NCBI GenBank assembly: GCA_030641695.1
Contig: DAOWGY010000142.1
Span: 1-14,959, forward strand
Direction: 5' to 3'
Length of the DNA: 14,959 nt
DNA from: Gammaproteobacteria bacterium
Lineage (GTDB): Bacteria > Pseudomonadota > Gammaproteobacteria > Steroidobacterales > Woeseiaceae
Within the stretch, counting starts at the first letter, position 1. Every line of letters begins with the position of its first letter. Below, piece by piece: positions 6,119-13,166 of the stretch. Under the pieces are notes generated by a model. The model saw only the letters and a list, made by a program, of their open reading frames with translations, was not told the DNA's origin and searched no databases. Made by a program: the position numbers and the translations under genes.

Positions 6119-7390
6119 ATGCTCGACGCCAAGCCCGCCACAGAGTCCGAGCAGACTCTCGAATCATTCGATCCCGAACTCGCCGAAGCCATTCAACTGG
6201 AGCAGCGCCGCCAGGAAGAGCATATCGAGCTGATCGCCTCGGAAAACTACGCGAGCCAGCGCGTTATGACGGCGCAGGGTTCCGTGCTGACGAACAAGTA
6301 CGCGGAGGGTTATCCCGGCAAGCGTTATTATGGCGGTTGCGAGCATGTCGACGTAGCAGAGACGCTCGCTATAGAGCGCGCCAAGGCACTTTTCGGTGCC
6401 GATTACGCCAACGTACAGCCACACTCCGGCTCGCAGGCCAACGCGGCTGTCTGTATGGCATTGCTAGAGCCCGGCGACACACTGTTGGGCATGAGCCTCG
6501 CCGAGGGTGGGCACCTGACGCACGGTACCAAAGTCAATTTCTCGGGGCGCCTGTTCAATGCCGTGCAATACGGCATCGATCACGAGACCGCATTGATCGA
6601 CTACAATCATGTGCAGGCACTTGCAAACGAGCACAAGCCGAAACTGATCATTGCCGGTTTCTCGGCCTACTCGCGCGTCATCGACTGGGGACGTTTCCGT
6701 GAAATCGCGGACAGTGTCGGCGCCTACCTGATGGTAGATATGGCGCATGTCGCCGGGCTGGTTGCCACCGGACACTATCCGAACCCGATTCCGTACGCGG
6801 ACGTCGTTACGACGACGACGCACAAGACGCTCCGTGGACCGCGCGGTGGGCTGATACTTGCAAAAGAAAATCCCGAGCTCACGAAGAAATTCAACTCGCT
6901 GGTATTTCCGGGCACGCAGGGCGGGCCGCTCATGCACGTCATTGCCGCCAAAGCGGTTGCTCTCAAGGAAGCCATGGAACCTGCCTTCAAGGAGTACCAG
7001 GGGCACGTGTGCGAGAACGCGAAAATCATGGCGAGCGTGCTCGAAGAACGCGGCTACCCGATTATCTCCGGTGGCACCGACAATCATCTGATGCTCGTCA
7101 GCCTGATCGAACGCGGCATCACTGGCAAGGACGCGGACGCCGCCCTCGGGCGCGCAAACATTACGGTCAACAAAAATGCCGTTCCCGACGATCCGCAGTC
7201 GCCTTTTGTGACGAGCGGCCTGCGACTCGGGACTCCCGCGATTACGACACGGGGCTTCGGCGCCGACGAGACGCGTCTGCTGACGGGTTGGATTGCAGAC
7301 ATACTCGACGACATCGAAAACGAGGACACCATTGATCGCGTACGTGGTGAGGTCCTCGAACTCTGTCAGCGATTCCCGGTATACAACTAA
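6119..7390 (+). CDS. glyA: Serine hydroxymethyltransferase
   Basis: GlyA is a PLP enzyme that interconverts serine plus tetrahydrofolate with glycine plus 5,10-methylene-THF, supplying one-carbon units for purines, thymidylate and methionine. It has 423 residues (E. coli has 417, and the extra residues are at the N-terminus). Visible landmarks are ELIASENYAS (37-46), YAEGYPGKRYYGG (61-73), the PLP-ring contacts Asp207 and His210 in VDMAH, and the Schiff-base Lys236 in TTTTHKTLRGPRGG. The end ...RFPVYN is typical. ATG 6119 has GGAG (6105-6108) 10 nt upstream. The 93-bp leader after the deacetylase gene is the likely place for a promoter driving the long downstream unit, though no strong hexamers stand out. 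nrdR begins 12 bp after its stop. Confidence 0.97.
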   Translation: MLDAKPATESEQTLESFDPELAEAIQLEQRRQEEHIELIASENYASQRVMTAQGSVLTNKYAEGYPGKRYYGGCEHVDVAETLAIERAKALFGADYANVQPHSGSQANAAVCMALLEPGDTLLGMSLAEGGHLTHGTKVNFSGRLFNAVQYGIDHETALIDYNHVQALANEHKPKLIIAGFSAYSRVIDWGRFREIADSVGAYLMVDMAHVAGLVATGHYPNPIPYADVVTTTTHKTLRGPRGGLILAKENPELTKKFNSLVFPGTQGGPLMHVIAAKAVALKEAMEPAFKEYQGHVCENAKIMASVLEERGYPIISGGTDNHLMLVSLIERGITGKDADAALGRANITVNKNAVPDDPQSPFVTSGLRLGTPAITTRGFGADETRLLTGWIADILDDIENEDTIDRVRGEVLELCQRFPVYN

Positions 7391-7402
7391 TACGGCCGAG
7401 CC

Positions 7403-7921
7403 ATGCACTGCCCGTTCTGCAGCCACGAAGAAACCAAAGTGATCGATTCCCGACTTGCGGGCGAGGGCAGGCAGATCCGTCGGCGCAGGCAATGCCTGGA
7501 CTGCAACGAGAGATTCACGACCTTTGAGTCGGCCGAGCTCGTCATGCCGCGCCTCGTCAAGAACGATAACAGCCGGCAACCGTTTGACGAGTCCAAGCTG
7601 CGCAATAGTATGGTGCGCGCCCTGGAGAAACGCCCCGTCGCGAGCGACGCGCTGGAGCAGGCCGTTGGCAGGCTCATTCACAAGCTGCGAACGATGGGCG
7701 AACGCGAAGTGCCCTCCCGGCTCGTCGGCGAACTGGTCATGGAAGAGCTGCGCGCACTCGACGAAGTCGCGTATGTGCGGTTCGCGTCGGTCTATCGCCG
7801 CTTCCAGGACGTGACCGAATTCGAGGAAGAGATCAAGCGCCTGCAGCGCATATCGGAAGCGGCAGCCAACCGCGAGCAAATGTCACTGTTGCCTGATTTG
7901 CTGGGCAAGAAGAATCGGTGA
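7403..7921 (+). CDS. nrdR: Transcriptional repressor NrdR
   Basis: NrdR represses ribonucleotide reductase genes by binding NrdR boxes when its ATP-cone senses dATP and ATP. It has 172 residues, at the longer end of the usual 150-170. The N-terminal zinc ribbon is intact: CPFC (Cys3, Cys6) and CLDC (Cys31, Cys34), with the basic RQIRRRR between them, which contacts DNA. The ATP-cone follows from about residue 47 (VMPRLVKNDNSRQPFDESKL...) to the conserved YVRFASVYRRFQD (about 124-136). The C-terminal tail (EEEIKRLQRISEAAANREQ) is charged and less conserved. It sits 12 bp after glyA and 6 bp before ribD, the usual proteobacterial position at the head of the rib-nusB cluster. I see no NrdR box pair in this window, so its targets are elsewhere. 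Confidence 0.97.
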   Translation: MHCPFCSHEETKVIDSRLAGEGRQIRRRRQCLDCNERFTTFESAELVMPRLVKNDNSRQPFDESKLRNSMVRALEKRPVASDALEQAVGRLIHKLRTMGEREVPSRLVGELVMEELRALDEVAYVRFASVYRRFQDVTEFEEEIKRLQRISEAAANREQMSLLPDLLGKKNR

Positions 7922-7927
7922 CGCCGT

Positions 7928-9028
7928 ATGTCCGAATTCTCGGCCACTGAAAGCGCATACATGGCGCGCGCCATGCGACTCGCGGCGCGTGGCCTTTACA
8001 CGGCACACCCGAACCCGATGGTGGGCTGTGTTCTGGTGCGCGACGGTGACATCGTTGGTGAGGGGTGGCACAAGGTCGCTGGCGAGGCGCACGCCGAGAT
8101 CAATGCACTGAATGCGGCTGGCGACAAAGCCGCAGGCGCAACGGCCTTTGTGACGCTCGAGCCCTGTTCGCACCAAGGCAAGACGCCGCCGTGCGCGCCC
8201 GCACTTATCGAGGCGGGTGTTACCGAAGTCGTCATCGCGATGCAGGACCCGTTCCCACGTGTCAGCGGCGATGGCCGTGAGGCACTCGAGGCTGCGGGAG
8301 TTGCAGTGCGTACGGGACTCATGGCTGACGCGGCGGCAAAACTGAACGCCGGTTTTCTCAGCCGTGTACAGCGTGGATGGCCTTACGTTCGACTGAAGGT
8401 CGGCGCGAGCCTCGACGGTGCGATCGCAATGGCATCGGGCGAGAGTCAGTGGATTACCGGGCCGGAAGCCCGGGCTGACGTGCAACGCCTGCGTGCCCGG
8501 TCCGGCGCGATTCTCACCGGTATCGGCACCGTACTTGCGGATGACCCCGCATTGAACGTGCGACACGAGGATCTGGATACCGCCGGCCGGCAACCATTGC
8601 GTGCCGTTCTGGATTCCGATCTGCGCATGCCGTTGTCGTCCGGCATGCTGGACCTGCCCGGAAACACAGTCCTTTATTGCACCGACGACGCCGGACGGCA
8701 GCCACTCATCGATGCCGGTGCCGACGTCGTCAAGGTGAAGGCGGACGACGTACACGTGGACGCGGCCGCCGTTCTCGCCGATCTCGCGGCCCGCGAAATC
8801 AACGATGTGCTTGTCGAAGCCGGGCCAACCGTTGCCGGCTACCTGCTGACGCGGAAGCTCGTCGACGAGCTTGTGATTTACCAGGCGCCTCATATCATGG
8901 GCAGCGAGACAATGACGATGTTCCGAACGCCCCTTTGGACCGCAATGTCGAACCGGTTGTCGGTCGATATCATCGATTTGCGACGCGTCGGCCAGGACAT
9001 TCGCATTACCGTACGTGTGGTGAGTTAG
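7928..9028 (+). CDS. ribD: Bifunctional riboflavin biosynthesis deaminase/reductase RibD
   Basis: RibD carries out steps 2 and 3 of riboflavin synthesis: deamination of the GTP-derived pyrimidine, then NADPH reduction of its ribose chain. It has 366 residues, the normal length. The deaminase half has HPNPMVGCVLV (27-37), zinc and catalytic residues in HAE (55-57), and PCSHQGKTPPC with Cys80 and Cys89. The reductase half starts near 152 with RLKVGASLDGAIA and SGESQWITG, followed by the RxxSGAILTGIGTVLADDP stretch. It closes with LVEAGPTVAGYLL (about 296-308). The loop DPFPRVSGDG differs slightly from the common DPNPxVxGxG. Its product goes, after dephosphorylation, to the lumazine synthase encoded downstream. 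It is 6 bp after nrdR, 14 bp before ribE. Confidence 0.96.
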   Translation: MSEFSATESAYMARAMRLAARGLYTAHPNPMVGCVLVRDGDIVGEGWHKVAGEAHAEINALNAAGDKAAGATAFVTLEPCSHQGKTPPCAPALIEAGVTEVVIAMQDPFPRVSGDGREALEAAGVAVRTGLMADAAAKLNAGFLSRVQRGWPYVRLKVGASLDGAIAMASGESQWITGPEARADVQRLRARSGAILTGIGTVLADDPALNVRHEDLDTAGRQPLRAVLDSDLRMPLSSGMLDLPGNTVLYCTDDAGRQPLIDAGADVVKVKADDVHVDAAAVLADLAAREINDVLVEAGPTVAGYLLTRKLVDELVIYQAPHIMGSETMTMFRTPLWTAMSNRLSVDIIDLRRVGQDIRITVRVVS

Positions 9029-9042
9029 GGAGCCTCTGACTA

Positions 9043-9681
9043 ATGTTTACGGGAATCGTCAAGGCCAAAGGTACGATCAGCGCGATCGAGCATCGCGGCG
9101 GCGATGTACGCATGACCGTGACGGCGGCAGAGCTGCCATGGTCGGACTACGAAGCAGGCGACAGCATCTGCGTCAGCGGCGTATGCCTGACGGCGGTCAA
9201 ACTCCTCGCCGATGGTTTCGAGACGGATGTATCCGTCGAGTCGCTCGATGTTACGACGCTCAAACAGCTCAGGCAGGGCGATGCGGTCAATCTCGAGCCT
9301 GCACTGCGCGTTGGCGACGCGCTCGGTGGCCACCTGGTAAGCGGTCACGTCGACGGCATCGGCGTGGTGATCTCCCGGGCAGACGATGCGCGTTCGATTC
9401 GCATGGCGTTCGAGGTTCCCGCGGAACTTGCACGCTATATTGCGAAAAAAGGCTCGGTGTGCGTCGATGGTGTAAGCCTTACCATCAACGAGGTATCGGG
9501 AAATACCTTCAGTCTGAATATCATTCCGCATACGGCCGAGGTCACGACGATGGGCGATTACGCGGATGGCACGGCCGTCAACATAGAGGTCGACCTGCTC
9601 GCACGTTACATTGAGCGTATGCTCGGCAACGACGCTAACAGACTATCCATCGATTTCCTGAGAGAACACGGCTATGCCTGA
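9043..9681 (+). CDS. ribE: Riboflavin synthase, alpha subunit
   Basis: This is the final enzyme of riboflavin synthesis, which dismutates two 6,7-dimethyl-8-ribityllumazine molecules to riboflavin and a pyrimidine that is recycled. It has 212 residues and is built of two homologous lumazine-binding repeats (about 1-96 and 97-192). Hallmarks are the N-terminal MFTGIV needed for trimer activity, GDSICVSGVCLTAV in repeat 1 and its counterpart KGSVCVDGVSLTINEV in repeat 2, and GGHLVSGHVDG at the junction. AGGGAG at 9027-9032 is the likely ribosome-binding site. The 3' end overlaps the start of ribB by 8 bp, which suggests translational coupling. This gene is called ribC in E. coli nomenclature. 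Confidence 0.96.
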   Translation: MFTGIVKAKGTISAIEHRGGDVRMTVTAAELPWSDYEAGDSICVSGVCLTAVKLLADGFETDVSVESLDVTTLKQLRQGDAVNLEPALRVGDALGGHLVSGHVDGIGVVISRADDARSIRMAFEVPAELARYIAKKGSVCVDGVSLTINEVSGNTFSLNIIPHTAEVTTMGDYADGTAVNIEVDLLARYIERMLGNDANRLSIDFLREHGYA

Positions 9682-10819
9682 TAATACGACAACGCACCCG
9701 ACAGCAATGGATACTACGTTCAGCGACATCGGGGACATCATCGACGACATTCGCGCTGGAAAGATGGTCGTCATGGTCGACGACGAGAACCGCGAAAACG
9801 AGGGCGACCTGCTGATGGCGGCCGCACTGGTTCGCCCCGAAGACGTCAATTACATGGCGACCCACGGACGCGGGCTGATTTGCCTGACCTTGTCTCGCGA
9901 ACGCTGCGCGCAACTTCGTTTGCCGCTCATGGTGTCGGAGACCGACGACCACCACGCCACAAACTTCACCATCTCGATAGAAGCAGCCGAAGGAATTACA
10001 ACCGGCATTTCTGCGCATGACCGTGCGAGCACGATCAGGGCGGCTGTTGCTGCTGATGCCCGTCCCGAAGACCTGAGTCAGCCCGGTCATATTTTTCCGG
10101 TAATGGCACAACCCGGCGGCGTGTTGACGCGTGCGGGGCACACCGAGGCGGGCTGCGACCTGGCGCGCCTCGCCGGTCTCGAGCCTGCCGCCGTGATCGT
10201 CGAGATTCTGAAGGAGGACGGCAGCATGGCGCGTCGGCCCGATCTCGAAAAATTCGCGCGCGCGCGTGACATCCGCATTGGAACGATTGCGGATCTGATC
10301 CGCTACCGGCTCGAAAAAGAGCGCAGCGTCGAACGCATCGTCGAGCAGCGCATCGATACCGCGCACGGTGAATTCACGCTGTACTGCTACGACGACCTGA
10401 TCAATCGTGCCGTGCATGTCGCACTGGTCAAGGGCGACTTGTCGACGACCGACATCCCGCTCGTGCGTGTGCACCTGCAAGACACGCTCGGCGATGTCAT
10501 CGGCGCAAGAAGCCATTCGCTGGGCTGGCCGCTGGGCAACGCCATCGAGCGCATCGCAAAAGAGGGCGCTGGCGTCATCGTATTGCTTCGAGAGCAGGAG
10601 TCCTCGCGCGATTTCGTCGATGCAGTCGAAGGACTCGGGCAGGTTCAGGACGACCTCGACGAGCGTCGTGGCGGCGACGCTGTGCTGCGCACCTACGGTG
10701 TCGGCGCGCAGATACTCCGCGATCTCGGCCTCTCGAAAATCCGTGTATTATCGGCACCCAAACAGATGTACGCGATCTCCGGTTTCGATCTGGAGATCAT
10801 CGAGTATGTGGAAGGCTGA
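9674..10819 (+). CDS. ribB: 3,4-dihydroxy-2-butanone 4-phosphate synthase with degenerate GTP cyclohydrolase II-like C-terminus (RibBX type)
   Basis: The N-terminal half (about 15-215) turns ribulose 5-phosphate into DHBP plus formate, giving the four-carbon partner for lumazine synthase. Its active-site motifs are intact: DDENRENEGDL (Glu41, Glu43) and RAGHTEAGCDLARLAGL (His156). The C-terminal half (about 228-381) is homologous to GTP cyclohydrolase II but cannot bind the catalytic zinc. Aligning RVHLQD / DVIGARSHSLG with the normal RVHSEC / GSLRCDCG places Asp270, His281 and Leu283 where three cysteines should be. This matches the RibBX variant known in Shewanella and other proteobacteria, so I name only the RibB activity. 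A separate ribA is needed. ATG 9674 lies inside the ribE end. ATG 9707 is possible but has no visible ribosome-binding site. Confidence 0.93.
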   Translation: MPDNTTTHPTAMDTTFSDIGDIIDDIRAGKMVVMVDDENRENEGDLLMAAALVRPEDVNYMATHGRGLICLTLSRERCAQLRLPLMVSETDDHHATNFTISIEAAEGITTGISAHDRASTIRAAVAADARPEDLSQPGHIFPVMAQPGGVLTRAGHTEAGCDLARLAGLEPAAVIVEILKEDGSMARRPDLEKFARARDIRIGTIADLIRYRLEKERSVERIVEQRIDTAHGEFTLYCYDDLINRAVHVALVKGDLSTTDIPLVRVHLQDTLGDVIGARSHSLGWPLGNAIERIAKEGAGVIVLLREQESSRDFVDAVEGLGQVQDDLDERRGGDAVLRTYGVGAQILRDLGLSKIRVLSAPKQMYAISGFDLEIIEYVEG

Positions 10820-10837
10820 TCACCTGTAAAGCGGCAC

Positions 10838-11311
10838 ATGGACAAGATAAAGACAACGGAAGGCGACCTGAACGTCCGCGATGCGCGCTTCGCCATCGTT
10901 GCGTCACGCTTCAATGACTTCATCGTCGATTCCCTGCTCAAGGGATCGCTGCATTGTCTTCGTCAGCATGGGGCTGCCGATGCCGACATCGAAATCATCC
11001 GGGTTCCGGGCGCGTTCGAGATGCCGGTCGCAGTCAGCAAGATCGCTGCGTCGCGTCGTGCGGACGGTATCATTGCGCTGGGCTGTGTCATCCGTGGCGG
11101 TACGCCGCACTTTGACTATGTCGCGGGCGAATGCGTTCGCGGGGTTGCGGCGGCTGCACGCGAGCATGGCGTGCCGGTCGGTTTCGGCATTCTGACCGTC
11201 GATACCATCGAGCAAGCAATAGAGCGTGCCGGCACAAAAGCCGGCAACAAAGGCGAAGAAGCGACGCTGGCCGTTATAGAAATGGTCAATCTTCTGCGCC
11301 AAGTCAGCTAG
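10838..11311 (+). CDS. ribH: 6,7-dimethyl-8-ribityllumazine synthase
   Basis: RibH condenses DHBP (from the ribB product) with the ribitylaminopyrimidine (from the RibD route) to the lumazine used by RibE. It has 157 residues, the normal size. Substrate-binding and catalytic landmarks are RFND (24-27), VPGAFEMP (56-63), GCVIRGGTPHFDYV with catalytic His91, GFGILTVDT (114-122), and ERAGTKAGNKG with the phosphate-binding Arg129. The conserved subunit contacts suggest the usual pentameric or 60-mer assembly, though this cannot be read here. It starts 18 bp after ribB, with a weak purine stretch (AAAGCGG) before the ATG. nusB follows after 2 bp. Confidence 0.97.
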   Translation: MDKIKTTEGDLNVRDARFAIVASRFNDFIVDSLLKGSLHCLRQHGAADADIEIIRVPGAFEMPVAVSKIAASRRADGIIALGCVIRGGTPHFDYVAGECVRGVAAAAREHGVPVGFGILTVDTIEQAIERAGTKAGNKGEEATLAVIEMVNLLRQVS

Positions 11312-11313
11312 TC

Positions 11314-11751
11314 ATGACTTCCACCCAATCAACCGGCGCACGCACGCGTGCGCGCGAACTTCTGCTGCAGGCGCTTTACCAGAAGCAGATCGCCGGCCAT
11401 GATTACGGTGAATTGCTCGCCCAGTTCAGGGAGCAGGTAGCCTTCGATCGCGTCGACCAGGAATTCTTCGAAGAACTGCTGCAGGCAATCTGTAACTCGC
11501 AAGACGCACTCGAGAAAAGCATCGACAAACTGATCGATCGACCTCTCGAACAGCTCGATCCCGTCGAGTTCGGCATTCTGTTGATCGGCGTTTACGAACT
11601 CGAGTCACGAATCGATATTCCGTACCGGGTCGTCATCAACGAGGGCGTGAACCTTGCGAAGCGGTTCGGGGCGCTCGACGGCCACAAGTACATCAACGCC
11701 TGTCTTGATACGGGAGCCCAGTCCATTCGGGCCACCGAGATCAGTGGATGA
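11314..11751 (+). CDS. nusB: Transcription antitermination factor NusB
   Basis: NusB pairs with NusE (S10) to bind boxA RNA and allow antitermination of rRNA operons. It is an all-helical protein of 145 residues, near the family norm of about 140. The N-terminal SxGARTRARELLLQALYQ and C-terminal YRVVINEGVNLAKRFGALDGHKYINACLD are the signature blocks. ATG 11314 follows the ribH stop by 2 bp. In-frame ATG codons further upstream lie inside ribH and would add residues foreign to NusB. The stop TGA 11749-11751 overlaps the GTG start of thiL. It sits at its usual place between ribH and thiL. Confidence 0.95.
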   Translation: MTSTQSTGARTRARELLLQALYQKQIAGHDYGELLAQFREQVAFDRVDQEFFEELLQAICNSQDALEKSIDKLIDRPLEQLDPVEFGILLIGVYELESRIDIPYRVVINEGVNLAKRFGALDGHKYINACLDTGAQSIRATEISG

Positions 11752-12670
11752 GTTCGAACTGATTCGCCGCTATTTTTTGCGGCAATTGAAATCACCGGTA
11801 GTCGCCACCGGTATCGGCGACGACGGCGCCGTGTTGCGGCCGCCAGCTGGCAAGGAACTTGTCAGTGTCATCGACACCATGGTCGCCGGTGTTCATTTCC
11901 CGGAATCCATGGATGCCTCGGACATCGGTTATCGCGTTGTCGCCGTCAATCTGTCGGATATTGCGGCGATGGGTGCAGCACCGCGCTGGATGACGCTTGC
12001 GCTCACACTGCCTGACGCTCAGGCTGACTGGCTCGAGCGTTTTGCCGACGGTCTTCATGAAGCGGCCGGAGAGTGGGGTGTGCAACTCGTCGGCGGCGAT
12101 ACGACTCGTGGCGAGCAACTCGTTGTCAGCGTGCAAATGACGGGCGACGTCGATCCTGGCAACGCGATTCATCGCAGCGGCGCACAAGCCGGCGATGCAA
12201 TCTGGGTCACGGGTACGCTGGGTGATGCTGCAGCAGGTCTGCGGCAAATGTCGGACGAGAGTCAGGACGCGTTCCTCGTCTCTCGTTTCGCACGCCCGTC
12301 TGCGCGCGTCGACGTTGGTATGGCGCTTTCGGGTGTAGCGAATGCGGCGATCGACATTTCAGATGGGCTCGTTGCGGATCTCGGCAAGCTTCTCGAAGCG
12401 AGCGGCGTCGGCGCGGAAATCGATATCGACTGCCTGCCGTTGTCGGAATCTCTACTGGAGGCAGAAGATCGCGAGCAGGCGTTGCGATTTGCGATGAGCG
12501 GCGGCGATGACTACGAACTGTGTTTCACGATGCGATCCGATCAAAAGCCGCCGGACCTCGCTTGCGCAATGACGCTGATCGGGCGAATCACGGACAGTAC
12601 GAATCTTTTGTGCCGTGATCAGGGCATTGTTGTCCCCTTCGAAGACAGCGGGTACCGTCACTTCCAATGA
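11744..12670 (+). CDS. thiL: Thiamine-monophosphate kinase
   Basis: ThiL phosphorylates thiamine monophosphate with ATP to the cofactor thiamine diphosphate. I chose GTG 11744 because it gives (M)DEFELIRRYF, the expected N-terminus (E. coli has GEFSLIARYF), and because the open frame further left is only a shadow inside nusB. The result is 308 residues against a usual 315-330. Metal and ATP motifs are GIGDDGAVL (23-31; Asp26, Asp27), SVIDTMVAGVHF (41-52), VNLSDIAAMGA (68-78; Asp71) and VGGDTTRG (116-123). AIDISDGLVADLG and SGGDDYEL in the second half are also typical. It overlaps nusB by 8 bp and pgpA by 4 bp (ATGA), pointing to translational coupling on both sides. Confidence 0.95.
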   Translation: MDEFELIRRYFLRQLKSPVVATGIGDDGAVLRPPAGKELVSVIDTMVAGVHFPESMDASDIGYRVVAVNLSDIAAMGAAPRWMTLALTLPDAQADWLERFADGLHEAAGEWGVQLVGGDTTRGEQLVVSVQMTGDVDPGNAIHRSGAQAGDAIWVTGTLGDAAAGLRQMSDESQDAFLVSRFARPSARVDVGMALSGVANAAIDISDGLVADLGKLLEASGVGAEIDIDCLPLSESLLEAEDREQALRFAMSGGDDYELCFTMRSDQKPPDLACAMTLIGRITDSTNLLCRDQGIVVPFEDSGYRHFQ

Positions 12671-13155
12671 ACGACGTAGACAGAAAGCTGGCGCGTACGG
12701 TCCTGACCGACCCGGTCCATATTCTCGCGTTCGGCTTCGGTACGGGCCTGTCGCCGTTTGCGCCAGGGACGGTCGGCTCACTCGTAGGCGTCGCGCTTGC
12801 CTGGCTGACACACGATCTCGGCCTGCCGATCCAGGTGGGCATTGCCGTCGCGATCTCGGTCGCCGGTGTCTGGATCTGCGGCGAGAGTGCGCGCCGTATC
12901 GGTGTCCACGATCACGGCGGAATCGTGTGGGATGAAATCGCGGGGATGTACATCACGCTGCTTGCGGCGCCCCTGACGATAACGGCATGGATACTGGCTT
13001 TCGGGCTGTTTCGGGCCTTCGATATCGTCAAACCGTGGCCGATTCGGGACTTGGATCACAGACTGGGCGGTGGCCTCGGAATTATGCTGGACGACCTCGC
13101 CGCCGCGCTGTATGCCTTGATTTTACTGGGTTTGTACAGGTGGCTTATGACTTGA
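12667..13155 (+). CDS. pgpA: Phosphatidylglycerophosphatase A
   Basis: PgpA removes phosphate from phosphatidylglycerophosphate to make phosphatidylglycerol in the inner membrane. It has 162 residues (E. coli has about 170). Family landmarks are FGFGTGLSPFAPGTVGSLVG (22-41), HDHGGIVWDEIAGM (81-94, with the acidic pair Asp89-Glu90 thought to be catalytic), FRAFDIVKPWPI (115-126), and the GGGLGIMLDDLAAALYA segment (134-150). Hydrophobic membrane segments lie around 38-48, 57-71, 96-113 and 144-160. The start ATG overlaps the thiL stop. The kinase gene begins 11 bp after its stop, so it is very likely co-transcribed. Confidence 0.96.
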   Translation: MNDVDRKLARTVLTDPVHILAFGFGTGLSPFAPGTVGSLVGVALAWLTHDLGLPIQVGIAVAISVAGVWICGESARRIGVHDHGGIVWDEIAGMYITLLAAPLTITAWILAFGLFRAFDIVKPWPIRDLDHRLGGGLGIMLDDLAAALYALILLGLYRWLMT

Positions 13156-13166
13156 CGTGAGACAAA

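Noticed and set aside
6464..7879. 471-codon minus-strand ORF
   Set aside because: It lies entirely antisense to glyA and nrdR, both unmistakable. It is a by-product of high-GC codon use.
7883..8893. 336-codon minus-strand ORF
   Set aside because: It is antisense to ribD, with no family resemblance.
9029..9042. Possible FMN riboswitch near the rib genes
   Set aside because: The gaps between rib genes are 0-18 bp, too short for the element, and no RFN-like conserved stretches are seen upstream of ribD or ribB.
9635..10516. 293-codon minus-strand ORF
   Set aside because: It is antisense to ribB, with no ribosome-binding site or motif.
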